The translations under genes were made by a program, and so were the position numbers. Shown here in pieces: positions 1-5,490 of a stretch of 6,293 nt of DNA (its first letter is position 1; every line of letters starts with the position of its first letter). The DNA comes from Woeseiaceae bacterium. GTDB lineage: Bacteria > Pseudomonadota > Gammaproteobacteria > Steroidobacterales > Woeseiaceae. The stretch lies in the NCBI GenBank assembly GCA_022615525.1, contig JAKEGN010000227.1, positions 1 through 6,293 on the forward strand. The letters are read 5' to 3'. Below the pieces are notes generated by a model. It made no database searches. It saw nothing but the letters and a program-made list of their open reading frames with translations, and had not been told where the DNA came from.

Positions 1-1
1 A

Positions 2-25
2 AAAAAGGGCAGGATAGCCCTTTTT
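2..25. terminator. Intrinsic terminator-like hairpin upstream of metF
   Basis: A perfect inverted repeat: five A plus GGGC (2-10), a six-base loop AGGATA (11-16), then GCCC plus five T (17-25). On the + strand this is a short GC stem followed by a T run, the pattern of a Rho-independent terminator. Because the A run mirrors the T run it could work in both directions. It most likely ends a gene lying left of the window. It sits only about 21-24 bases before the metF start, so it could instead act as an attenuator in a metF leader. The GC part of the stem is only 4 bp, so its strength is uncertain. Confidence 0.6.
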
Positions 26-49
26 CAACAACCTGATAGGGGAGCCGTG

Positions 50-940
50 GTGCAATCGTTTCGCAGAACGCTCGAGTCCGGACATTTTGCGGTGACCGCG
101 GAACTGACGCCGCCGCGCGAGGCCGAGCTCGAATCACTCGGTATCGCTGCCGGCATACTCAAGCCTGCGGTAACCGCAATCAACCTGACCGACGGGGCGG
201 GCGCGCGGGTGCGGTTGTCGAGTCTCGGGGCGGCAATTCACCTGCGCAGGCTCGGTATCGAGCCGGTCTTGCAGGTGACCTGTCGTGACCGTAACCGCAT
301 TGCGATCCAAAGTGACTTGCTAACTGCCGCCGCGTTCGGCATCGAAAGCGTATTGACACTGACTGGCGACGGCGTCGCCGCCGGAGATCAACCCGATGCG
401 AAGCCGGTTTTCGATCTGGACTCGATGGGTCTGCTTACTCTGCTGCGCGATATGGGTCGCGACCCGGCCGGCGCTTTGGCAGAGACGCAGCCGGGATCCC
501 GCTTCTTTTGCGGCACCGCCGACGCGCCGCAACAGGTGAGTGATGACTGGCGGCCTGACGGGCTCCTGGCCAAGGCCGATGCCGGTGCACAATTCGTCCA
601 GTCGCAATACTGTTTCGACATGCCGTTGCTCCAACGTTACATGCGGCGTCTCGTCGATAGCGGAGTGACCGAGCGTTTGTATTTCCTGGTCGGACTCGGG
701 CCATTGAAGTCGGCGCATAGTGCGAGGTGGATGCGCGATTCGCTATACGGAACCCTGATGCCCGACGGCGTTATACGCCGAATGGAGGCCGCCAGGGATC
801 CGCGTCACGAAGGCATAGTGATCTGTGCAGAAATGATCCAACAGGCGAGGGAGATTCGCGGTGTTGCCGGCGTGCACCTGATGGCGCCCGGCCAGTACCG
901 CGAGATCGTCGAAGCCATACGCCTCGCGGGCCTGATTTGA
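50..940 (+). CDS. metF: Methylenetetrahydrofolate reductase family protein (MetF-like)
   Basis: Probable FAD-dependent 5,10-methylenetetrahydrofolate reductase of the cytosolic TIM-barrel MTHFR family, which interconverts methylene- and methyl-tetrahydrofolate. The 296-297 residues match the single-domain bacterial length. Visible family signatures, numbered from the GTG at 47, are an N-terminal AELTPP (Glu19, aligned by eye with the catalytic Glu of E. coli MetF), LTGD near Asp108 (family flavin/folate Asp), the stretch around 178-191 reading DAGAQFVQSQYCFD (folate-binding Gln, here Q185 or Q187), and a C-terminal GVHLM segment. Two GTG codons, at 47 and 50, can start it. The Shine-Dalgarno-like AGGGGAG (38-44) lies 2 bases before the first and 5 before the second, so 50 is preferred. 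A hairpin terminator precedes it and it converges on the thioredoxin gene. The sequence diverges from E. coli MetF (LTPP instead of FFPP), so a specialised C1 role, such as demethylation-linked folate flux, is possible but is inference. Confidence 0.85.
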   Translation: MQSFRRTLESGHFAVTAELTPPREAELESLGIAAGILKPAVTAINLTDGAGARVRLSSLGAAIHLRRLGIEPVLQVTCRDRNRIAIQSDLLTAAAFGIESVLTLTGDGVAAGDQPDAKPVFDLDSMGLLTLLRDMGRDPAGALAETQPGSRFFCGTADAPQQVSDDWRPDGLLAKADAGAQFVQSQYCFDMPLLQRYMRRLVDSGVTERLYFLVGLGPLKSAHSARWMRDSLYGTLMPDGVIRRMEAARDPRHEGIVICAEMIQQAREIRGVAGVHLMAPGQYREIVEAIRLAGLI

Positions 941-955
941 GATCCGGCTCAGGCC
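929..955. other. Hairpin spanning the convergent metF and trx stop codons
   Basis: Perfect 7-bp inverted repeat GGCCTGA (929-935) and TCAGGCC (949-955) with a 13-base loop. It covers the TGA of metF (938-940), and its right arm contains the thioredoxin stop (949-951, - strand). The only intergenic DNA is 941-948. It could help end both transcripts, but there is no T run on either side, so it is not a canonical intrinsic terminator and may be chance in G+C-rich DNA. Confidence 0.3.
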
Positions 956-1296
956 GTCGCGGGGAGTCGCCGCCTCAGGCTTGATTCGTAGTCGCCACGA
1001 GGACGGACGCCGACGAACGTGTCCACGACTTTGCCCTTGTCGAAGAGAAGTACTGTTGGAATGGAGCGTATGCCGTATTTCATGGCAACCTGCTGATTGG
1101 CATCGACATCGACTTTGGCGACTACGGCTTTGCCTGCGTACTGGTCGGCGAGCGACTCTATAACAGGGCCAAGCGCGCGGCAGGGTCCGCACCATGCGGC
1201 CCAGAAATCGACCAGTACGGGCCGGTCCGATTTCAGCACCGTCTGCTCGAAATCATGATCGCTGACCTGTACAGGATGTGTAGCGTTGCTGCTCAT
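949..1296 (-). CDS. Thioredoxin
   Basis: A 115-residue cytosolic thioredoxin that reduces disulfides in partner proteins and is normally recycled by thioredoxin reductase. It shows the full single-domain fold: the active site DFWAAWCGPC with redox cysteines C36 and C39, the buried Asp30, and the cis-proline loop SIPT with Pro80. There is no signal peptide or membrane segment. The reading frame is open further upstream to an ATG at 1416. The ATG at 1296 is chosen because GGGAG (1304-1308) lies 7 bases before it and because the domain begins shortly afterwards, as in normal thioredoxins of about 105-110 residues. The gene is convergent with metF and divergent from coxG, sharing a 142-bp upstream region with the cox operon. 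It could be a housekeeping trxA, or a paralogue serving the neighbouring metalloenzyme; the sequence does not tell which. Confidence 0.93.
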   Translation of the reverse strand: MSSNATHPVQVSDHDFEQTVLKSDRPVLVDFWAAWCGPCRALGPVIESLADQYAGKAVVAKVDVDANQQVAMKYGIRSIPTVLLFDKGKVVDTFVGVRPRGDYESSLRRRLPATA

Positions 1297-1348
1297 GCCG
1301 AAACTCCCGACTGCTGGATTGTCTGGTAACCGAAACCCGGACATTGGG

Positions 1349-1387
1349 CCATGATCACGGGATTCAAGTCGCCCGCCGTGATCACGG
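1349..1387. promoter_or_regulatory. Paired palindromes in the trx-coxG divergent region (candidate operator)
   Basis: Two copies of a 12-mer lie 27 bp apart: CCATGATCACGG (1349-1360) and CCGTGATCACGG (1376-1387). The right copy is a perfect palindrome and the left differs by one base. The pair also makes a 9-bp inverted repeat (1352-1360 with 1376-1384). An interrupted palindrome GGACC-C-GGTCC follows at 1397-1407. They lie in the only sizeable divergent gap of the window, between the thioredoxin and coxG starts. A weak -10-like TACTAT (1390-1395) just after the right copy could belong to a coxG promoter, but no good -35 is visible. Two dyads at near helical spacing resemble the site of a dimeric regulator. 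The regulator is unknown and I cannot match the motif to a named family. Confidence 0.5.
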
Positions 1388-1438
1388 TGTACTATCGGAC
1401 CCGGTCCCGCACGCAAATGTTACAGGAGCAAAAATCGC

Positions 1439-2002
1439 TTGGATATCAAAGGCGAGTACCGGATTGGCTGTGAACGGCAGCGCGTCTGGCAGGCACTGAA
1501 CGACGCCGAGGTCCTGGCCAGGTGCATACCGGGCTGTGAGTCCGTCGACATGCAAGGCCCGACGCGATTGAAAGCAAGTATCCTGGCCACGATCGGCCCG
1601 GTGAAATCGAAATTCGACACGCAGATTACACTCGAAAATCTCAATCCCCCGGTTGGCTATACCTTGACCGGCGAGAGCAAGGGTGGGCCCGCGGGTTTCG
1701 CGCGGGGAAGTGCCGATGTACGGCTCGAGGAAATAGACGACGGTACGCTGCTTGTTTACGACGCAAAATTCCAGGTTGGCGGAAAGCTCGCGCAGATCGG
1801 ATCCAGGCTCGTGCTCGGTGCGACGCGAAAGCTGGCCGACGATTTTTTTGGCAATTTCAGTCGTGAGCTCGATCCGGGAGCGCAGCGCGGGAGCGAGATC
1901 GGGCTCACTATGGATCAGGTACCCGCACGTGCCCGCGGTATGTTGCTGGCGGTGGCCCTGGTCGTCGTCGCCTTGCTGATTTGGTGGTTTCTGATACGCT
2001 GA
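1439..2002 (+). CDS. coxG: CoxG-family SRPBCC protein with C-terminal membrane anchor
   Basis: A 187-residue CoxG-family protein (carbon monoxide dehydrogenase subunit G, SRPBCC/START-like fold). In aerobic CO oxidisers CoxG is linked to membrane attachment of the dehydrogenase and to electron delivery towards quinone; it is not part of the catalytic core. The N-terminus, with GEYRI, VWQALND and CIPGCES (about residues 4-37), and the later KGGPAGFARGSADVRL are typical of the family. Residues 168-187 form one strongly hydrophobic helix (from MLLAVALVVV to WWFLIR) ending at the C-terminus, so the soluble domain would face the cytoplasm on a tail anchor. The start is TTG with AGGAG (1424-1428) 10 bases upstream. 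No ATG or GTG lies in frame nearby, and an ATG at 1417 is out of frame. It is the first gene of the operon, directly after the paired palindromes, and is separated from coxS by 94 bases. Confidence 0.9.
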   Translation: MDIKGEYRIGCERQRVWQALNDAEVLARCIPGCESVDMQGPTRLKASILATIGPVKSKFDTQITLENLNPPVGYTLTGESKGGPAGFARGSADVRLEEIDDGTLLVYDAKFQVGGKLAQIGSRLVLGATRKLADDFFGNFSRELDPGAQRGSEIGLTMDQVPARARGMLLAVALVVVALLIWWFLIR

Positions 2003-2096
2003 TTCACAAAGGAAATCATGCAACGCATCCCGCCGATGCAATGGCGGACAGCTTGCCTGCAGGAAACCGGACCCCGACGGAGCAGAGGCTGCACAC
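2003..2096 (+). other. coxG-coxS gap with decoy start and possible RNA fold
   Basis: This is the longest gap inside the operon. It holds a well-placed AAAGGA (2008-2013) four bases before an ATG at 2018. That frame runs out of phase through coxS to 2377 and encodes an arginine-rich, featureless peptide, so it is probably not a gene. GCATC (2025-2029) and GATGC (2035-2039) can form a stem whose loop CCGCC (2030-2034) is complementary to GGCGG (2043-2047), giving alternative hairpins or a small pseudoknot. AGAGG (2084-2088) is the likely ribosome site for the coxS TTG, 8 bases further on. All stems are short, so a regulatory role is speculative. Confidence 0.3.
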
Positions 2097-2567
2097 TTGA
2101 CGGTACACGTCTCCATCACGCTGAATGGCGAAAAAGTGTCGGCCGAGGTGGAGACCCGCACCCTGCTCGTCGAAATGGTTCGCGAGCACTTCGGCAAGAC
2201 AGGAACGCACGTCGGGTGCGACACGAGCCAGTGCGGCGCCTGTGTCGTACACGTGGACGGAGTGTCGATCAAGAGTTGCACCATGCTGGCCGTACAGGCC
2301 CAGGATACGGAGGTCCTGACCATCGAAGGCGTGGCAAGCGACGGCAAACTGCACCCGATGCAGGAAGCGTTTCGTGAGCATCACGGATTGCAGTGCGGAT
2401 TCTGCACGCCGGGCATGATCATGAGCGCACTGGAGCTGGTTCGGCACAACCCGGATCCTGGTGAACGGGAGATCCGGGAATGGCTGGAAGGCAACCTGTG
2501 CCGTTGTACCGGTTACCAGAACATTGTTCGTGCCATCCACGCCGGCGCGAAGGCGATGCGACGCTGA
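2097..2567 (+). CDS. coxS: Molybdenum hydroxylase small subunit, two [2Fe-2S] clusters (CoxS-type)
   Basis: The 156-residue iron-sulfur subunit of a CO dehydrogenase / xanthine oxidase-family enzyme, passing electrons from the molybdenum site to FAD. The N-terminal plant-ferredoxin domain has C41, C46, C49 and C61 (GCDTSQCGAC, then KSC). The C-terminal four-helix domain has C100 and C103 (QCGFCTPG) and C135 and C137 (GNLCRCTGY). All eight ligands are present, so the protein looks functional. Its length is in the normal range for small subunits. The start is TTG with AGAGG 8 bases upstream. The frame is open back to about 1995 but has no ATG, GTG or TTG there, and the homologous region begins at once (TVHVSITLNG). 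It lies 12 bases before coxM. The subunit alone does not tell CO dehydrogenase from related aldehyde, nicotinate or purine hydroxylases; the cox name rests on the neighbours. Confidence 0.93.
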   Translation: MTVHVSITLNGEKVSAEVETRTLLVEMVREHFGKTGTHVGCDTSQCGACVVHVDGVSIKSCTMLAVQAQDTEVLTIEGVASDGKLHPMQEAFREHHGLQCGFCTPGMIMSALELVRHNPDPGEREIREWLEGNLCRCTGYQNIVRAIHAGAKAMRR

Positions 2568-2579
2568 CGGGAGCTTTGC

Positions 2580-3377
2580 TTGTACGAGTTCAACTATCAC
2601 CGCCCCGCATCGTTGAAGGAAGCAAGGACGATACTGGCTGGCGCGAGCGATGCGAGGATCGTGGCGGGCGGGATGACGCTCCTGCCGGCCATGAAGTTCC
2701 GGCTTGCCCGGCCATCCGACCTCGTGGATCTGGCTCACGTCGGTGAATTGCGCGGGATCCGCGAAAAGGGCGACCAATTGGAAATCGGTGCAATGATGCG
2801 CCATGCCGAAATAGCCGGAGGTGAGCTCGTAAGGTCGCGAATAGCTGCTCTCGCCGATCTTGCGCAGGGCATCGGAGACCCCCAGGTTCGAAATCGCGGA
2901 ACGCTGGGCGGATCCGTAGCAAACAGCGATCCTGCTGCAGATTATCCTGCGGCCGTGCTCGCACTGGATGCAGTAATTCGAACCGACAGGCGCGACATAC
3001 CTGCGGCTGATTTCTTCACCGGCATGTTCGAAACGGCGCTGGCGCCGGCCGAAATCCTGACGTCGGTTGTCTTCCGGCAGCCGAAGAGGGCGGCCTACGC
3101 TAAGTTTCCCAATCCCGCCTCGCGTTATGCCGTTGTCGGTGTGATGGTCGCGGAGCACGCAGATGCCGTGCGAGTCGCGGTGACCGGTGCCGGGCCGCGT
3201 GCCTTTCGCGCGCCGCAGCTCGAACAGGCGTTGAGCAGAAACTTTTCGCCGGCGTCGCTGGACGGCCTGCATATCGACGCCGACGACTTCAACAGCGATA
3301 TGCACGCGACCGCGGAGTACCGCGCGCATCTGGTCCTGGTAATGGCCAGGCGCGCCGTGGCGGCAGCCAGTGCCTGA
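2580..3377 (+). CDS. coxM: Molybdenum hydroxylase FAD-binding medium subunit (CoxM-type)
   Basis: The 265-residue flavoprotein subunit, which takes electrons from the [2Fe-2S] subunit and hands them to the external acceptor. The two FAD contact motifs of the family are present: AGGMT at 29-33 (AGGxS/T type) followed by LLPAMKFRLA, and TLGGS at 108-112 followed by ANSDPAADYP. The C-terminal part (about 160-265) matches the CO dehydrogenase flavoprotein C-terminal domain and ends with an EYRAHL...RRAV-like segment. It is somewhat shorter than the 288 residues of the Oligotropha protein, with both motifs intact. The start is TTG with GGGAG (2569-2573) six bases upstream. The stop overlaps the proposed coxD start by 8 bases, so translation is probably coupled. 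In the classical cox operon coxM precedes coxS and coxL follows; here the order is S-M and no large subunit follows. Confidence 0.92.
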   Translation: MYEFNYHRPASLKEARTILAGASDARIVAGGMTLLPAMKFRLARPSDLVDLAHVGELRGIREKGDQLEIGAMMRHAEIAGGELVRSRIAALADLAQGIGDPQVRNRGTLGGSVANSDPAADYPAAVLALDAVIRTDRRDIPAADFFTGMFETALAPAEILTSVVFRQPKRAAYAKFPNPASRYAVVGVMVAEHADAVRVAVTGAGPRAFRAPQLEQALSRNFSPASLDGLHIDADDFNSDMHATAEYRAHLVLVMARRAVAAASA

Positions 3378-4278
3378 GCTGCGCCCGATGTTGCCTGCGG
3401 ATGTAGACCAAACTGCGGCGCTGCTGGGGGCCGGGCAGTATGTATCGAACCGGCAGCTTGCAACGGCAGTATTCCTTGCGTTGAGCTTGAACCGGCCGCT
3501 GTTGCTGGAGGGCGAAGCGGGCGTCGGCAAGACCGAGCTGGCCAAAGTGCTGGCGGAGACCCTGGATCGTCAACTGATACGCCTGCAGTGTTACGAGGGA
3601 CTCGATCTCGCAAGCGCCGCCTACGAGTGGAACTATCCACGACAAATGGTTGCGATCCGGCTTGCGGAGGCCCAGGGCAGGATCGCCGGCGTGAACGAAA
3701 CCCTGTACACGGAAGAGAATCTCATCGAGCGCCCGCTGCTTGCGGCACTCAGGCCGCACCTTTCCGGACCGCCGGTCCTTCTTATCGATGAAATCGACCG
3801 TGCCGATGAGCCGTTCGAGGCGTTCCTGCTGGAGTTGCTGTCCGACTTTCAGCTCAGCATTCCGGAATTCGGCGTAGTTCGGGCCGCGAGCCCACCGATT
3901 GTGGTAATCACATCGAATCGTACACGTGAAATTCACGACGCCCTCAGGCGCCGTTGCCTCTATCACTGGATCGACTATCCGACGCTCGAGGCCGAGTCCC
4001 GCATCGTGGCGCTCAAGGCATCCGGTGCAGCCGCGGAATTGCGCCGGCAGATGGTGGAGTTCGTACAGGTCCTGCGCAGGGAGGACCTGTTCAAGCCCCC
4101 CGGTGTCGCGGAAACCATCGACTGGGCGCATGCACTGGCGCGGCTCGATGCGGCGGAGCTGACCCCGGGGCTGGTCGATGACACGCTCGGCTCCTTGCTC
4201 AAGTACCAGGACGACATTGCCAGGATCCGCGGCGCCGAGGCTGCGAAAATACTGTCCGGGATAGAGGCTGCGGCATGA
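3370..4278 (+). CDS. coxD: MoxR-type AAA+ ATPase CoxD
   Basis: A 302-residue AAA+ ATPase of the MoxR/CoxD group. In Oligotropha, CoxD is a chaperone-like factor needed to put sulfur and copper into the Mo site of CO dehydrogenase. Visible parts are an N-terminal helix region with LLGAGQYVSNRQLATAVFLA (20 residues from L18), Walker A GEAGVGKT at 48-55, Walker B LLIDEIDR at 137-144 (D140, E141), sensor 1 with N183 in ITSNRTRE, and DALRRRC soon after as the likely arginine-finger region. The length is close to the usual 290-300. The GTG at 3370 overlaps coxM by 8 bases. An in-frame ATG at 3388 (residue 7) is a real alternative, since many homologues start at about that point; neither has a strong ribosome site. 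coxE follows after 12 bases, and the ATPase-VWA pair is the typical partnership. Confidence 0.93.
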   Translation: MPELRPMLPADVDQTAALLGAGQYVSNRQLATAVFLALSLNRPLLLEGEAGVGKTELAKVLAETLDRQLIRLQCYEGLDLASAAYEWNYPRQMVAIRLAEAQGRIAGVNETLYTEENLIERPLLAALRPHLSGPPVLLIDEIDRADEPFEAFLLELLSDFQLSIPEFGVVRAASPPIVVITSNRTREIHDALRRRCLYHWIDYPTLEAESRIVALKASGAAAELRRQMVEFVQVLRREDLFKPPGVAETIDWAHALARLDAAELTPGLVDDTLGSLLKYQDDIARIRGAEAAKILSGIEAAA

Positions 4279-4290
4279 CAGGAACTGAAG

Positions 4291-5490
4291 ATGGACGACC
4301 TGGGCCGTAGCCGGCTAGCTGAAACCATACTGCTTTTTTGCCGAACGCTACGACACGCCGGATTGCCGGTAGGTCCCGGCACAGTCATCGATGCGCTCGC
4401 GGCCGTTGCAGCAACCGGCATTCAAAGGCGCGAGGATTTTGGTTACGCATTACGGTGCATACTGGTCAATGACCCTGCTGAATTCAGGTTATTCGACCAG
4501 ACGTTTCATATCTGCTTCCGCAACCCGCTGCTGCTGGCTCAATTGCTCGCTTTGCCGCTCGTCCAGCCGGGGCAGAGCACGGCCGTGGCTGCGCAAGATG
4601 CCGGGATTCGCCGGCTGCTCGAGTCGTTGACGGGTAGCTCGCAGGCCACAGCCGACAATGACCCGACGTCCAGGCACCGCGCCGGATCCTATTCCGCGCG
4701 CGAGATCCTGCGACACAAGGACTTCGCACAGATGAGCCTGGAGGAACTGGCGGAAGCGCAACGGCTCCTGCGGGAAGAAAGCAACATCTCGGGTACCTGC
4801 CGGTCGCGACGATTTCGTGCGGGCACGTCCGGACGACGCTACGATCTTCGGCGATCGATGCAATTGATGCTGCGATGCCATGGACAGCCTGTGCAGCTTG
4901 CCCGAAAGAGCAACGAGGAGCGGCAGCACTCACTGGTACTGTTGTGCGACATATCGGGGTCGATGAGTATCTACTCACGAATGTTCCTGCTCTATGCTCA
5001 CACACTTGCGGCAAAGCATCGCCGGGTTCATACGTTCGTGTTCGGCACGAGATTGACCAACATCAGCCGTTGGTTGCGTGATCGCGATGCAGACCAGGCG
5101 ATGCGGAAAATTTCAGCGCAGGTCCCCGATTGGGATGGTGGTACGCGCATTGCCGAAAGCCTGCAGCAATTTAATCTTGTCTGGAGCCGACGGGTGCTGG
5201 AAAGCAATGCGAATGTCGTCCTGTTATGCGACGGACTGGAACGTGGTTCCGGTGCCGAACTGGCGTTCCAGATGCAACGCCTGAAACGAGGCTGCCGGCA
5301 ATTGATCTGGATGAATCCGCTGCTGAGCTATCGCGGGTTCGAAGCGAAAGCCTCCGGCATCCGTGCGATGCGGCCGCATGCCGATCGGTTTGTTACTGCG
5401 CACAACCTGGCCAGCCTCGACGATCTGCGCCGGCTGCTGGCCGAAACTCCGCCGCGCAGGACAGTGAGCGCCTTGGGTGTCGCGGCATGA
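4291..5490 (+). CDS. coxE: VWA-domain maturation protein CoxE
   Basis: A 399-residue CoxE-family protein with a C-terminal von Willebrand A domain, the usual partner of the CoxD ATPase in maturing the Mo/Cu-type active site. The MIDAS metal-binding residues are complete: DISGS (D220, S222, S224), T285 in DGGTRIAES, and D314 in LLCDGLERG. The N-terminal helical part (about 1-105, GLPVGPGTVIDAL) and the segment before the VWA domain (RRYDLRRSMQ) are typical of the family. A polar, probably flexible linker lies near 110-140. No signal peptide or membrane helix is present, so it is cytosolic. The start is ATG with AGGA (4280-4283) seven bases upstream. It ends in an ATGA overlap with the next gene, indicating translational coupling. 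Confidence 0.93.
   Translation: MDDLGRSRLAETILLFCRTLRHAGLPVGPGTVIDALAAVAATGIQRREDFGYALRCILVNDPAEFRLFDQTFHICFRNPLLLAQLLALPLVQPGQSTAVAAQDAGIRRLLESLTGSSQATADNDPTSRHRAGSYSAREILRHKDFAQMSLEELAEAQRLLREESNISGTCRSRRFRAGTSGRRYDLRRSMQLMLRCHGQPVQLARKSNEERQHSLVLLCDISGSMSIYSRMFLLYAHTLAAKHRRVHTFVFGTRLTNISRWLRDRDADQAMRKISAQVPDWDGGTRIAESLQQFNLVWSRRVLESNANVVLLCDGLERGSGAELAFQMQRLKRGCRQLIWMNPLLSYRGFEAKASGIRAMRPHADRFVTAHNLASLDDLRRLLAETPPRRTVSALGVAA

Noticed and set aside
1297..1416. N-terminal extension of the thioredoxin back to the ATG at 1416
   Set aside because: The extra 40 residues have no signal peptide or conserved features and would cover the paired palindromes. ATG 1296 has a good GGGAG site and fits the normal thioredoxin length.
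1417..1473. 18-residue frame starting at ATG 1417 and overlapping the coxG start
   Set aside because: No ribosome site precedes it, and its length and content are consistent with chance.
1382..2347. Long - strand open frame (about 321 codons) opposite coxG
   Set aside because: Shadow of the coxG and coxS codons with a Ser/Arg/His-rich, featureless translation.
2018..2377. 119-codon + strand frame starting at ATG 2018, out of phase with coxS
   Set aside because: It has a good ribosome site, but the product is Arg/Gly-rich without domains and overlaps the invariant [2Fe-2S] coding region. Kept only as a possible decoy start.
2016..3545. Very long open frame on the - strand opposite coxS-coxM (about 509 codons)
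   Set aside because: It lies wholly antisense to genes with intact motifs, has no recognisable domain and no clear ribosome site. Long antisense frames are expected in G+C-rich coding DNA.
3289..4131. - strand open frame (about 280 codons) opposite coxD
   Set aside because: Antisense to the conserved AAA+ domain; no domain or start signal supports it.
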